Part shown: positions 34,557 to 43,645 of the stretch, piece after piece
Layout: each line of letters opens with the position of its first letter
How positions within the stretch are numbered: position 1 is the stretch's first letter
NCBI GenBank assembly: GCA_025062195.1
Contig: JANXAS010000007.1
Span: forward strand, 16,436 to 80,435
DNA length: 64,000 nucleotides
From: Armatimonadota bacterium
Lineage (GTDB): Bacteria; Armatimonadota; Fervidibacteria; Fervidibacterales; Thermosaccharophagaceae
Direction of reading: 5' to 3'
The notes under the pieces: model-generated
What the model saw: the letters and a program-made list of their open reading frames with translations, nothing else
What the model was told of the DNA's origin: nothing
The model's database searches: none
Translations under genes and position numbers: made by a program

Positions 34557-35609
34557 TCAAAGGAGGGTTTCAAGGAGCAGCGTCAGATTGCGCTCAGACA
34601 GCGCCCTTGCCACACGCGCAAACTGAAGGGCTGAAGTGTGCAACTCATTCCATCTATCCAAGCATTCAATCACACACTCACGGACGCGCTTTGCCGAAAC
34701 CTCACCCCACGGTATGCAAAGATGAGGTGCAAAGGAATCCATGAGTGCCTTCACTTTTGGGTCGTAGCTGATTGCTATTGCGGGTATGCCAACCATGCAT
34801 GCCGCTATAAGTGAATGCAGCCTAACACCAATGAGCAGGTGCATTCCGTTTATTGCTTTCCACAGCTCGCAAATTGAAGCTGGCGCGATTGCTGTTGCTT
34901 CATGTGCGCCCAATTGCTCGCAGAGCCTTTCACTCAACGGCTTATCATTGCTTGAAAGGCTTATGCAGCGCACAGAGCCAATCTTTATGGGGAGTGTGAG
35001 CAAGCCTTGAGCTATGTGCATCATAACATCGCTTGCACCATGCCAATCACGCATCGCTACGGCAATCGCCACTTGCTTAGATGGTGGCTTGGCTTCAAAC
35101 TGCGGCTCAATCATGAATGCCAAATCGGCTGTAAGATGCACCTTATCCATTGGTGCGCCCAGCTTTGCCGCAAGCTCAAGTGACGCCTTATCACGGAATG
35201 TGAGCAATTCGCACGAGCGCATTGCTGTGGAAGCCAATCGCTTACTTGCACGCCTCCTCAACGGACCGAGCCCCTGAGCAAGCAATATCGGCTTACAGCG
35301 GAGGGACCGTGAGAGCAAGATCAAAGATGTGTAGTAAAGGAGTGAGCGTAAGCTTGTAGCATCTTGGAGCAAGCTCCCACCACATCCGATTGCGGCATCG
35401 GACTTCAGGATGCGTTTCGCTATCTTGGGCATGTCTAACTTGCGCACGGACTTGACCGAATGAACTCTCGCAGTCTCTTCCACATTACCGCTTATGACAG
35501 TGACATCAAACTTTATGCGCTTTTTCATTCCCGACAGGAAGGCGTGCAGCATCATTTCATCGCCGAGGTTGCCATGCCCAAAGTAACCGAACACAAGGAA
35601 CCGGAACAT
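34557..35609 (-). CDS. csaB: Polysaccharide pyruvyl transferase
   Basis: A protein of about 350 residues that transfers pyruvate from phosphoenolpyruvate to sugars of a cell-wall polymer. The N-terminus FLVFGYFGHGNLGDEMML and the block IGCGGSLLQDATSLRS are characteristic, as are AQGLGPL and the late IGVRLHSLIAACMVGIPAIAI. Pyruvylated polymer is the known ligand of SLH domains, so this enzyme is likely to help anchor surface or outer-membrane proteins. The gene is followed (convergently) by the radical SAM gene and preceded by the DUF5693-like gene, a pairing common to many genomes. There is an ATG start; the ribosome binding site is weak (GAGGT about ten bases upstream). Confidence 0.88.
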   Translation of the reverse strand: MFRFLVFGYFGHGNLGDEMMLHAFLSGMKKRIKFDVTVISGNVEETARVHSVKSVRKLDMPKIAKRILKSDAAIGCGGSLLQDATSLRSLLYYTSLILLSRSLRCKPILLAQGLGPLRRRASKRLASTAMRSCELLTFRDKASLELAAKLGAPMDKVHLTADLAFMIEPQFEAKPPSKQVAIAVAMRDWHGASDVMMHIAQGLLTLPIKIGSVRCISLSSNDKPLSERLCEQLGAHEATAIAPASICELWKAINGMHLLIGVRLHSLIAACMVGIPAIAISYDPKVKALMDSFAPHLCIPWGEVSAKRVRECVIECLDRWNELHTSALQFARVARALSERNLTLLLETLL

Positions 35610-35623
35610 TGCCTGCTCTTACC

Positions 35624-37621
35624 TCATTGCCGTTGTGCTCTCTGCATGACAAAGCAAATTATTGCGAGAGCTATAGCTCCGATAAGCCACCCAATCCAAA
35701 GCCCATGCGCTGTCCTGAGAAGCGAAATATTCAATGGGGTATGGATATGAGTGAATGTGTTCAACATTGACAGCTGCCCAATGAACCCAACAAGCAATAG
35801 CGGTGTGCTCACTCGTTCTCCTGTAAGTGCTCTCAATCCAAATCCTAAAACGAGCATCGGATGACCTATAAACGCCTCTTTAAATCTTGGGCGTGCAATC
35901 AAAAGGCGCTCAAGCAACTCTCTCAACTTTAGCTCCCATGTCGGTGCAGCTTCAGGAACTATGTTGCCCGTGCGTATGATCCAATACGCGCCGGCAGCCA
36001 AGATGAAAATGCTTACAGCAGCGTGCCACCAGAGCACCGGTGACGAAAACATGCCTTTTAGCCTGCGCAAAGAAGCGTCAAGGCGACTGTGCAAATCTCC
36101 GCCTTTGTTTAACCATCCGCTAATCAGCACTGCTGCAAGAAGAAACACTGGCAAGAGTTGCGACAGCTTCACGCCGCGAAACCGCTCTATGACGACCATG
36201 AAGCGCCTATCGCACAGCAGGCTGATGATTAGGGCACCGCCACACAGCGTCACTGCCGAGCATATGGCAAACTGCACTGTAGCCAACGATATACATCTCC
36301 AGCTGTTAAGAGCAGCTTCACAAGTTTCTTCGCTGCGCCCCTGCAATGTTACACACATTGCGAGCATTGGGAAGGTGAGCGCAACGGCGAGGGCGCAAAG
36401 CAGTATCCATAGGGTGTGCAGCGTAACGGCACACGCCAATGCAAACACGCTTAGCCCGATGAGAAGCCCAAGGCTAACAGTAACCTTCAACGGCAAAATG
36501 ATGCCAAGCAGCAGCGTGAAACCGGAAACGGCTGCTACGGAACTGATGGCGGTTGTCAGAACGCGAACAGATTCTTTCGGCAATGGCTGTTCAAACGGCT
36601 CTGGCATGCCAAGTGTGAAGCCTCTATCCTTCAATGCCTCACTCAATCTTCCGACCAACCTTTTGGTGCTCTCCAGGGCGTCATTTGAGGCTGTGGGTGG
36701 TATACGAACATAACAAACCCTTACATTGCGTTCGGAAACAGCTCTCACAAACCTTTGAACGACTTCATCGGGCGAGCGCAAAGCCATCTCCTGCCTCGTT
36801 ACACTGTGCAGGCGCACGATCGCCCCATCAAGCTCCCTTGCAAGGCGTTGCTCACCGCGCTGCTTTGCAAACTCAATCGTCGCCATAAGGAGAGCGTTTT
36901 GGCGCATTGCCTTTGCGACATCGCTTATTAGCTCCCTATATCCGAGCACCTCTTCGCCATCAAAAACCAAAAGACTCACTCCGTTTGACTTGACCTGCTT
37001 TAAAATGTAGCTGAGCCAAGCATCGGTAAGCTGCTGCGTATTTGAGAGGCGAGCAACAACGCTCAGCCCGGAAGCCTTTATAGCGGCAATAATCCTCGGA
37101 TTGATTCCGAGCCCCTCAGCGCCAATGTTAGGCAACATTGCATCGGTCAAAAGCACCGCGCCATTGCGGGAGAGCATAAGCCTATGCGTATCCCTTCCAG
37201 TTTTAACCCTCAAAGCTGAATGCAAAGCCCTCAAAAGGGCATAATCGCCCGAGAAGAGCATAATGGCGTCACCCTGCGGCTTGCCCTTCAAGCCGCCAGT
37301 GTTCCCCATGACCGTATCCCACATTGCCCTCGGCAGAATGGCAATCTCACCGGATGAGAGCAACTCGCTTAGTTTCATCTCCGTCACTGCTACGCCAGTG
37401 GCTCCAACTTGCTTAAACTCGCGCAGCAAGTCGCCAAATGGCATCCCGCAAAGCGTCGCCAAGCGTTGCAATTCTTCGCAGTCAAGCACAATAGCGACGG
37501 TGCGGTTCTCCCTCTCAACCGCCCACCGATTCATCCCAGCAAATAAAGACACCAGCACACCAATGCCGATTAAAAGCCAACACAACAGTTCATCATAGCC
37601 TGCACTCCTAATGCGCAGCAC
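35624..37621 (-). CDS. DUF5693-family membrane protein
   Basis: A protein of about 665 residues with one N-terminal membrane anchor (LLIGIGVLVSLFAGM), a large extracytoplasmic domain (residues about 35-340: VAIVLDCEELQRLA, GATGVAVTEMKLSELL, VSLLVFDGEEVLGY) and a C-terminal membrane domain of about eight segments. This matches the DUF5693 layout, and such proteins typically lie beside csaB as here, 15 bases upstream of it. The function is unknown; a role in export or assembly of the pyruvylated cell-wall polymer is an inference from context. GTG start with GGAGGG nine bases upstream. Confidence 0.8.
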   Translation of the reverse strand: MLRIRSAGYDELLCWLLIGIGVLVSLFAGMNRWAVERENRTVAIVLDCEELQRLATLCGMPFGDLLREFKQVGATGVAVTEMKLSELLSSGEIAILPRAMWDTVMGNTGGLKGKPQGDAIMLFSGDYALLRALHSALRVKTGRDTHRLMLSRNGAVLLTDAMLPNIGAEGLGINPRIIAAIKASGLSVVARLSNTQQLTDAWLSYILKQVKSNGVSLLVFDGEEVLGYRELISDVAKAMRQNALLMATIEFAKQRGEQRLARELDGAIVRLHSVTRQEMALRSPDEVVQRFVRAVSERNVRVCYVRIPPTASNDALESTKRLVGRLSEALKDRGFTLGMPEPFEQPLPKESVRVLTTAISSVAAVSGFTLLLGIILPLKVTVSLGLLIGLSVFALACAVTLHTLWILLCALAVALTFPMLAMCVTLQGRSEETCEAALNSWRCISLATVQFAICSAVTLCGGALIISLLCDRRFMVVIERFRGVKLSQLLPVFLLAAVLISGWLNKGGDLHSRLDASLRRLKGMFSSPVLWWHAAVSIFILAAGAYWIIRTGNIVPEAAPTWELKLRELLERLLIARPRFKEAFIGHPMLVLGFGLRALTGERVSTPLLLVGFIGQLSMLNTFTHIHTPLNISLLRTAHGLWIGWLIGAIALAIICFVMQRAQRQ

Positions 37622-37673
37622 TGGTTAACTCCCTCCGCTGCACCTTCAACATTGCTTTTGGGGGATGTGTCTT

Positions 37674-40253
37674 TCATCCTTCCCTGCGCACCTCAATGCG
37701 AACGACCGTGCCATTGGCTTTTAACCTCAACCTTCCGTTGACATCCGCCTGAACAATGGCTTCACTACGTTCATCCTGAATATCGTATCGTGAGGTTGAT
37801 GCAACCGAGATTGAAACAGCATGTTTTGAGTGCGGCGCAACCTCATACTCACCCGAGGATACGGTGACCGAAAACTTCGCCGGCTGTATTGCGCCTATGG
37901 CTAACCTCCCATTTTTGACTTTGATAACTGCATCGCTTCCATACAGCGTGAGTTCAATGCGCTTTGAATCATACCTCTGGATAACTGCCACAAATCTGCC
38001 CTCGCAATCAACAGCGATCGGCAATCGCTTTACGAAAGCCATTTCAAGCGGTTGGACAAACTTATGTATGACGATATGCCTTGATTGAACTCCGATTGGG
38101 AATTCCGTGCACGCGTTTGTGAGCGCACCTGCGCCAAAGAGGGCAGCGTCCACCCTAATGGAAGCAAGCTGCGTTTCCCCCGATAGATTCACCAATGCAA
38201 CACCCCTGTCAAACAGCGCCACCTTTAACTCATCGTTTACAAGGCTTGGTGAGGAAAGCAATTCAACTTTTGCCTCACGGCTCAACAGATCGCCGTGGAA
38301 TGCCTCAAAGCTTTTTGACGCCGTATTCCAATTCGCCCAAAGCAGTGTTGGAGCGTAAATCGCAAAGCCTCTCCCGAAGCGATTGATGCACATTGCCACA
38401 GCCTCGCTCGTTATCCTTCTTGTGCGTCTTGCATGGCGCATCATGAGCGCATACGGCTGAGCGCCCATGAAGCGCAAGACTGCTGCGATCGTCCGGAAAG
38501 GCATTTCGTCCTCACCAAGAATGTAACCTTCATGGAGAGAGGGGAAAAGCGGGTGGCGAAACAGTATGCTCATACCGAGCGCCAGATTTGGCTCAACGAT
38601 AAGCATCCTTGCACCGACCACACCAAACAGCATTGCGAAGTCTTGCGGCATAAGCCTGAACGGCTCACCGGCAGGGGATAAACTTGCACCGATATCAGAG
38701 ACGAGCACACCGCCACTTGCAACAAAGTTCGTAAGCCATTTCGGGAACAACTTGAGCGGCTCCTCTTTCAAGCCCATCTCGGAAAGATGGTCAGGTGGTG
38801 TTGGCATCCCCAAGTTGTAGTGCACCACGCCGGTTTGGTCAACCACATGCGGTGAGATAAACAACGGCGCCGGCATTAAGATGAGGCTGTAGCGCGATGG
38901 GTTGATGCGCCAAAGCGATTCAATGCTCAGGCAATCAAGCTGTCCATAGCGTGTGCCGAGCTTGAAGGCGTTGAGCAAGCCATTTGGCTCACCGAGTATA
39001 AGGCGCTGTGGCTGTGCATTCACATAGCCATGAGGTGTGGCATAGCCATAAAGCGGCATGCCATCTTGAACAAAACCCTCGGCAAACGGGATGTAGAGGA
39101 TAGCGGCGTGGGTAAATGGTGTGGCATGCCATATGCCGGCTTCGGTGAGCTGCCGGAGCAACTCTGAGAGCACTTTTCTCAGCCTTTCATCCGACTTGAA
39201 TGGCTGCCATGAATTGAACCCAATCCCACATGCACCATTTAATGCCGCAAGCTGTATCCAACGGATGAGCTGCTGAAGCGAGATTGTTTTTGCGCCAAGC
39301 TGTGATGCAATCACCGGGATGACAAGGAAAGCATTGCCGCATCTGCCAATTGAAACTGAGTGGACATTGTGCGATTGCAATTCCGGCTCACAAGCATAAG
39401 GGAATGTTGCTGTAACGATGCCATCGTAGATTGACGGGACGCTTGAGATGCCCCGATAAGTTGAGAGCAACCCAGTTAGGATTGGTCGGTGAGCGTCGGA
39501 ATCACGGATCACTTTCCCCCAAAACCACATCAGCCACTTTAGCGAGCACCATCTGTAAATAGCTCCCGAAAGCGATGAATGCCCGTATTGAGTCGGCGAT
39601 TGAAGGTCATCAATCGTCATCGCGAGCTTCTGATTCAACGCCCTCAAATCGGCAATCGGAACACCGAAAGCATGGGAGAGCGCCTTTAGGTCACCATATG
39701 TGTGGGCAAGAAAAGCCCTAAAGCCTTCGTCATCATATCCGCCAGATTCAGCGGCTCTTTCATCCGGGAAGTTGGTTGTTGCCCATGCGACTATGTTTGT
39801 GTGTTTGCCAAGCTGCTTTACAACCTGTCTCAGCCATGATTGCGCAAATGAGATATATCGCCAGTCATAAACGGACATGCGAATGCCAGCTGGCGGTCTG
39901 GCATCAATGCACACAACCGCAAACAGTCCTTCGTCTTTGGCAGCCTCAAGCAGCCTCTCAGCTTCCGAGAGCTGCAACAGCGTGTTTGGACCATAAGATA
40001 CATCAACCCAAACAGTGTTGAATCCGGCTTCCTTGTATGCCTCAAGTTCGTCAGGTGAACTTAACTGGCGGGCGAAGAACAACGCCGTTGGTGTGCCATC
40101 AACAACAAGCTGTGCCTTCTGTTGGTCGCCGCGAAGGATGCCAACTTGATGCGCTTCAACTTCGCTCAAGCGGGTGGCAATGCAAAGCGCCAAAATCAGC
40201 GGTCTTAAAATTCGACCGCACCGGTTGATCAAGCTGATGGTTAAATCGCTCAC
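37674..40253 (-). CDS. Secreted GH42-like (beta-galactosidase-fold) protein
   Basis: A protein of about 859 residues with a signal peptide (ILRPLILALCIATRLSEVEA). Residues about 55-390 look like a TIM barrel of the glycoside hydrolase A clan: AYKEAGFNTVWVDVSYG, LGKHTNIVAWATTNFPDE, HRPILTGLLSTYRG and ALNGACGIGFNSWQPF. A class I glutamine-amidotransferase-like domain of the GH42 type follows (about 440-640), and beta-rich domains complete the chain. The usual Asn-Glu acid/base motif is not clear (NFPDE stands there), so activity is uncertain. GGAGGG lies five bases before the GTG start, which rules out longer versions. It stands 53 bases upstream of the DUF5693 gene. Confidence 0.68.
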   Translation of the reverse strand: MSDLTISLINRCGRILRPLILALCIATRLSEVEAHQVGILRGDQQKAQLVVDGTPTALFFARQLSSPDELEAYKEAGFNTVWVDVSYGPNTLLQLSEAERLLEAAKDEGLFAVVCIDARPPAGIRMSVYDWRYISFAQSWLRQVVKQLGKHTNIVAWATTNFPDERAAESGGYDDEGFRAFLAHTYGDLKALSHAFGVPIADLRALNQKLAMTIDDLQSPTQYGHSSLSGAIYRWCSLKWLMWFWGKVIRDSDAHRPILTGLLSTYRGISSVPSIYDGIVTATFPYACEPELQSHNVHSVSIGRCGNAFLVIPVIASQLGAKTISLQQLIRWIQLAALNGACGIGFNSWQPFKSDERLRKVLSELLRQLTEAGIWHATPFTHAAILYIPFAEGFVQDGMPLYGYATPHGYVNAQPQRLILGEPNGLLNAFKLGTRYGQLDCLSIESLWRINPSRYSLILMPAPLFISPHVVDQTGVVHYNLGMPTPPDHLSEMGLKEEPLKLFPKWLTNFVASGGVLVSDIGASLSPAGEPFRLMPQDFAMLFGVVGARMLIVEPNLALGMSILFRHPLFPSLHEGYILGEDEMPFRTIAAVLRFMGAQPYALMMRHARRTRRITSEAVAMCINRFGRGFAIYAPTLLWANWNTASKSFEAFHGDLLSREAKVELLSSPSLVNDELKVALFDRGVALVNLSGETQLASIRVDAALFGAGALTNACTEFPIGVQSRHIVIHKFVQPLEMAFVKRLPIAVDCEGRFVAVIQRYDSKRIELTLYGSDAVIKVKNGRLAIGAIQPAKFSVTVSSGEYEVAPHSKHAVSISVASTSRYDIQDERSEAIVQADVNGRLRLKANGTVVRIEVRREG

Positions 40254-40362
40254 TTCTGCCCTCCTATAGCAATGCGCATTGACTTTCCCTTCGCAAGAAA
40301 GATAACCGTAAACTGAACGGCACACTCAAACTCGCCCCCGTTAATTCCTTGACTCACGCACG

Positions 40363-42696
40363 CTAAGTTGATTTTGGTGCTGGCATCTTAGCTTCTGCTC
40401 CGAGCAGCCATCTGAGCAGCATCACAGCGCCGGGCTTATCCAGCGGATGGTTATTATCTCCGCAAGATGGTGACTGAACGCAAGATGGACAGCCGCCAGC
40501 ACAAGCGCAACTTTCAATCATCTCTTTTGTCTTCACCATGAGTTCGTCAATGCCCTCAAATGCGGCTTCGCTGAATCCGGCACCACCAGGATAACCATCG
40601 TAGATGAAAATTGCAGCGCATCCGGTCTGCGGATGCAACAGGTATGAAACACCGCCAATGTCCTTCTCATCGCACATTGCAATTAGTGGCATAAGAGCCA
40701 CGAGAGCATGCTCGGCTGCATGCAGCGAGCCCGTCAAGTCAAATTCGCAAAGCCTGATGTGAGATAGCACTGACTCATCGGGAATGATCCACAGCGCATC
40801 CGTCTCATAATCTGACTTTGGCAGGCTAAGCTGCCTGACCTCAATCACCTCATTTGTTCTTAGCCTCATGCGCTTATAAGCGACGACTTGTTGGATAATT
40901 TTCGCCTCCCCAAACCATGCTTTGAAGAACTTGCTATGCTTGCCTTTTATGCGCTTTGTTATTTGCACATCGGCATGCACGAGCGGAACTGTATACTCGT
41001 CACCATAAAACGGCTCAACAATTGCTACACGGCGCTTGATATCAAGTTGCACCACGCGGTATGATTCACCGGCGTGAAGGTAAATTGCCCCCTCATGAAC
41101 GGTTGCGAATGCTCTCGCCTCATCAATTGTTCCGATGAGGGCATTCCCTCTTGAGGCGTCCCGTATCTCATATTCGTTCCCGGAGATTGACCTTATGCTT
41201 ATCTCTTCGTGCGGGCACTTGTCAGAAGCCCAGAAATAAAAAAACCTCACACCGCCAATGTTGGATTTGCCTCTGAGCTTCAACAGCATCTCTCCCTCTG
41301 ACAGCACTTCAAGCATCTCCAAAGCACGCTCTCCAAAGTAGCACAGATCAGCATCGGAGAGCACCTGTTCGTATGCGGCACAAAGAAGATGCGATGCAAG
41401 TATGTATGGGTTGTTCACATTCACGATCGCTTTCTCCACAGGCTGCCCAAAGAGGTATTCGGGATGGTTAACAATATACTGGTCAAGCGGGTTGCTTGTG
41501 GCTATGAGGATGGCAAGCCCCTCTTTCGTCCTTCCGGCTCTCCCAACTTGCTGCATAGTGCTCGCTATACTGCCTGGGTAGCCAACAATTACGGCTGCGT
41601 CAAGGTGACCGATGTCAATTCCGAGTTCAAGCGCCGTTGTGGCGATGACTGAGAGCAAGCTGCCATTGGCTAATTCTCGCTCTATGCGTCTTCTCTCTTC
41701 CGGGAGATAGCCGGCACGATATGAAATGACCTTGTCAACCAGCTTCGGATTGTGCTTGGCTAACTCTTCCCTCACATAGCGTAACAATAGTTCAACAGCG
41801 ACTCTTGATTGCGCAAAAGCTATTGTCCGTATCCCGCGCTTCATAAGGAAGGCAATTAAGCGCACAGCCTCACTCATCGCCCCAACTCTAACATCATTGG
41901 ACAATGTTGGCGGCTCCCAAAGGATGAAAGTCCTCCCGAAGAACTGACCGGTGTCATCGGAGACGACTTCGCACTCAACTCCAAAAAGTGCTTTTGAAAG
42001 CTCCTTCGGATTGCCGACAGTGGCTGAAGCGCCAATGAAAATGGGCGATGAACCGTGCAGGTCACACAACCTTCTTAGACGGCGGATGATCAGAGCGACA
42101 TGCATCCCGAAGATGCCACGGTAAATATGCATCTCATCAAGAACGACGAATTTGAGCTGCCCAAGGAACCTGCGCCAAAGCCTGTAATTTCGCAGCATGC
42201 TAAGGTGGAGCATATCGGGATTGGTGAATACGAGGTTGCACAGTTGGCGAATCCTCTTTCGCTCCTCATCAGGTGTATCGCCATCGTAAGTGCTTGCCGA
42301 GACAAGCCCGCCCAGCCCAAACTCACTCAACTTCCTCAGTTGATCTTGAGCGAGCGCCTTCGTCGGGAAGATATAAAGTGCAGTTGTCCCCGGCTCCTCA
42401 AGCAACTTGCTCAGCACCGGTATGTTGTAACACAGCGTCTTACCGGATGCAGTGCTAGTTACGATGACTGTGTGTTTTCCCGAGTTGATTGTATCTATTG
42501 CTTTGGCTTGATGCCTGTATAGCCCCTTTATGCCGAGTTTAGTAAGGGCTTCAATTACCCTTCTGTGTATCTTTGAGGTCGGGTCGCCATACTGCGCATC
42601 CTTTGCCGGTTGGAATTCAATATGGCGTATCTGACCGCGATACCAGCTTTGCTTGCATAGTTCGGCTAACAGCTCCTGCCACAGCGAACTCTTCAT
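40363..42696 (-). CDS. DEAD/DEAH-box helicase with DUF1998 zinc domain (YprA/MrfA-like)
   Basis: A protein of about 777 residues. Superfamily 2 motifs appear in order: Q-like LYRHQAKAI, Walker A variant TSTASGKT, IFPTKALAQDQ, DEMH (motif II), GASATVGN (motif III), and QQVGRAGR (motif VI). The C-terminus has the DUF1998 zinc cluster CACAGGCPSCVQSPSCGDNN. This is the layout of the B. subtilis MrfA/YprA helicase, which acts in repair of mitomycin-type DNA damage; the role here is by analogy. The ATG overlaps the tatC stop (ATGA), so the gene is translationally coupled to tatC. Confidence 0.9.
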   Translation of the reverse strand: MKSSLWQELLAELCKQSWYRGQIRHIEFQPAKDAQYGDPTSKIHRRVIEALTKLGIKGLYRHQAKAIDTINSGKHTVIVTSTASGKTLCYNIPVLSKLLEEPGTTALYIFPTKALAQDQLRKLSEFGLGGLVSASTYDGDTPDEERKRIRQLCNLVFTNPDMLHLSMLRNYRLWRRFLGQLKFVVLDEMHIYRGIFGMHVALIIRRLRRLCDLHGSSPIFIGASATVGNPKELSKALFGVECEVVSDDTGQFFGRTFILWEPPTLSNDVRVGAMSEAVRLIAFLMKRGIRTIAFAQSRVAVELLLRYVREELAKHNPKLVDKVISYRAGYLPEERRRIERELANGSLLSVIATTALELGIDIGHLDAAVIVGYPGSIASTMQQVGRAGRTKEGLAILIATSNPLDQYIVNHPEYLFGQPVEKAIVNVNNPYILASHLLCAAYEQVLSDADLCYFGERALEMLEVLSEGEMLLKLRGKSNIGGVRFFYFWASDKCPHEEISIRSISGNEYEIRDASRGNALIGTIDEARAFATVHEGAIYLHAGESYRVVQLDIKRRVAIVEPFYGDEYTVPLVHADVQITKRIKGKHSKFFKAWFGEAKIIQQVVAYKRMRLRTNEVIEVRQLSLPKSDYETDALWIIPDESVLSHIRLCEFDLTGSLHAAEHALVALMPLIAMCDEKDIGGVSYLLHPQTGCAAIFIYDGYPGGAGFSEAAFEGIDELMVKTKEMIESCACAGGCPSCVQSPSCGDNNHPLDKPGAVMLLRWLLGAEAKMPAPKST

Positions 42697-43622
42697 CTCC
42701 GTTCCACCCAGAGCACCAGAATTATGCTGAGCAAGTAGAGGAAGAGTATTGGCGCAGCAAGGAGCATCATGTTGAGCGGATCTATTGTTGGGGTGATTAT
42801 AGCGCTCACCGCAAGTATAGCGATGACGGCGTGACGCCACTTTCTTATTAACGCCCTTGATGTGACCAAACCTATCTTAGCAAGCATCATGAACACAAGC
42901 GGCATTTGGAATGTGAAGCCCATGGCAAGAGCTATCTTTGCCACCGACCAAACATATAGCCTAACGAAGTTGAGCACCAGTGCATCTTTGGGCAGGAAGC
43001 GGAGCATGAACAGAGCTGCAATCGGTATGAGGAAATAAGCCGTGATCATGCCCCCGATGAAGAAGAGTATTGAGGCTGGCAGAAGCATTGCGGCGAACCG
43101 CTTCTCATGTGGCAGCAGAGCTGGCCAGACGAACGCGCCGAACTCGTAAAATATCAACGGCGCCATAATTGCAATGCCGGCAACAATGGACAGTTGGAGT
43201 TTGAAGAGCAGCGGCTCAAATATGGATGTGAACACAAGCGGCATTCCATATTTTTCCATTGCCGGGCGTATTGGAGAAATGATGATGTCCCATATGCGCT
43301 CATATTGCCACCACCCAATAGTGCTTCCGAGCGCTGCATAAATGAAGCAACGAATCAGCCTCTCCCTCAACTCAGCCAAGTGCTCAACGAATGTCATCTC
43401 CTTCATTGGATTAGGTGGTGGACGGCGCTTGCGCCGTTTTCCACCCTTTGTCTGTTGAACCTCAGCAAGCTCCTCTGTAACCTTTACCGTTTGCTGCCCA
43501 TTAGCTTCATCTGCGCGAAAGCTTTCCTCTGCAGAGCCAGATGAACCATCACCGCCACCGGTGAAGTTGTTCACATCGCTGAAACCCTCATATTCACCGC
43601 TGCGCTCGTCCGTGTAACTCAT
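42693..43622 (-). CDS. tatC: Sec-independent protein translocase TatC
   Basis: The core membrane subunit that recognises twin-arginine signals, about 309 residues. From residue 75 the sequence is classical: MTFVEHLAELRERLIR, then six membrane segments with FTSIFEPLLFKLQLS and YEFGAFVWPALLPHEKR. The first 75 residues are an extra, disordered extension, acidic and Gly/Ser-rich then strongly basic (GGKRRKRRPPPNP). Normal TatC proteins are about 240-260 residues. No tatA is adjacent. GGTGAG precedes the ATG. The helicase gene follows with a four-base overlap. Confidence 0.93.
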   Translation of the reverse strand: MSYTDERSGEYEGFSDVNNFTGGGDGSSGSAEESFRADEANGQQTVKVTEELAEVQQTKGGKRRKRRPPPNPMKEMTFVEHLAELRERLIRCFIYAALGSTIGWWQYERIWDIIISPIRPAMEKYGMPLVFTSIFEPLLFKLQLSIVAGIAIMAPLIFYEFGAFVWPALLPHEKRFAAMLLPASILFFIGGMITAYFLIPIAALFMLRFLPKDALVLNFVRLYVWSVAKIALAMGFTFQMPLVFMMLAKIGLVTSRALIRKWRHAVIAILAVSAIITPTIDPLNMMLLAAPILFLYLLSIILVLWVERR

Positions 43623-43645
43623 AGGAACTCACCAACCAAGGTTTC

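Noticed and set aside
42100..42522. A 140-codon plus-strand frame inside the helicase gene
   Set aside because: Antisense shadow of conserved helicase motifs.
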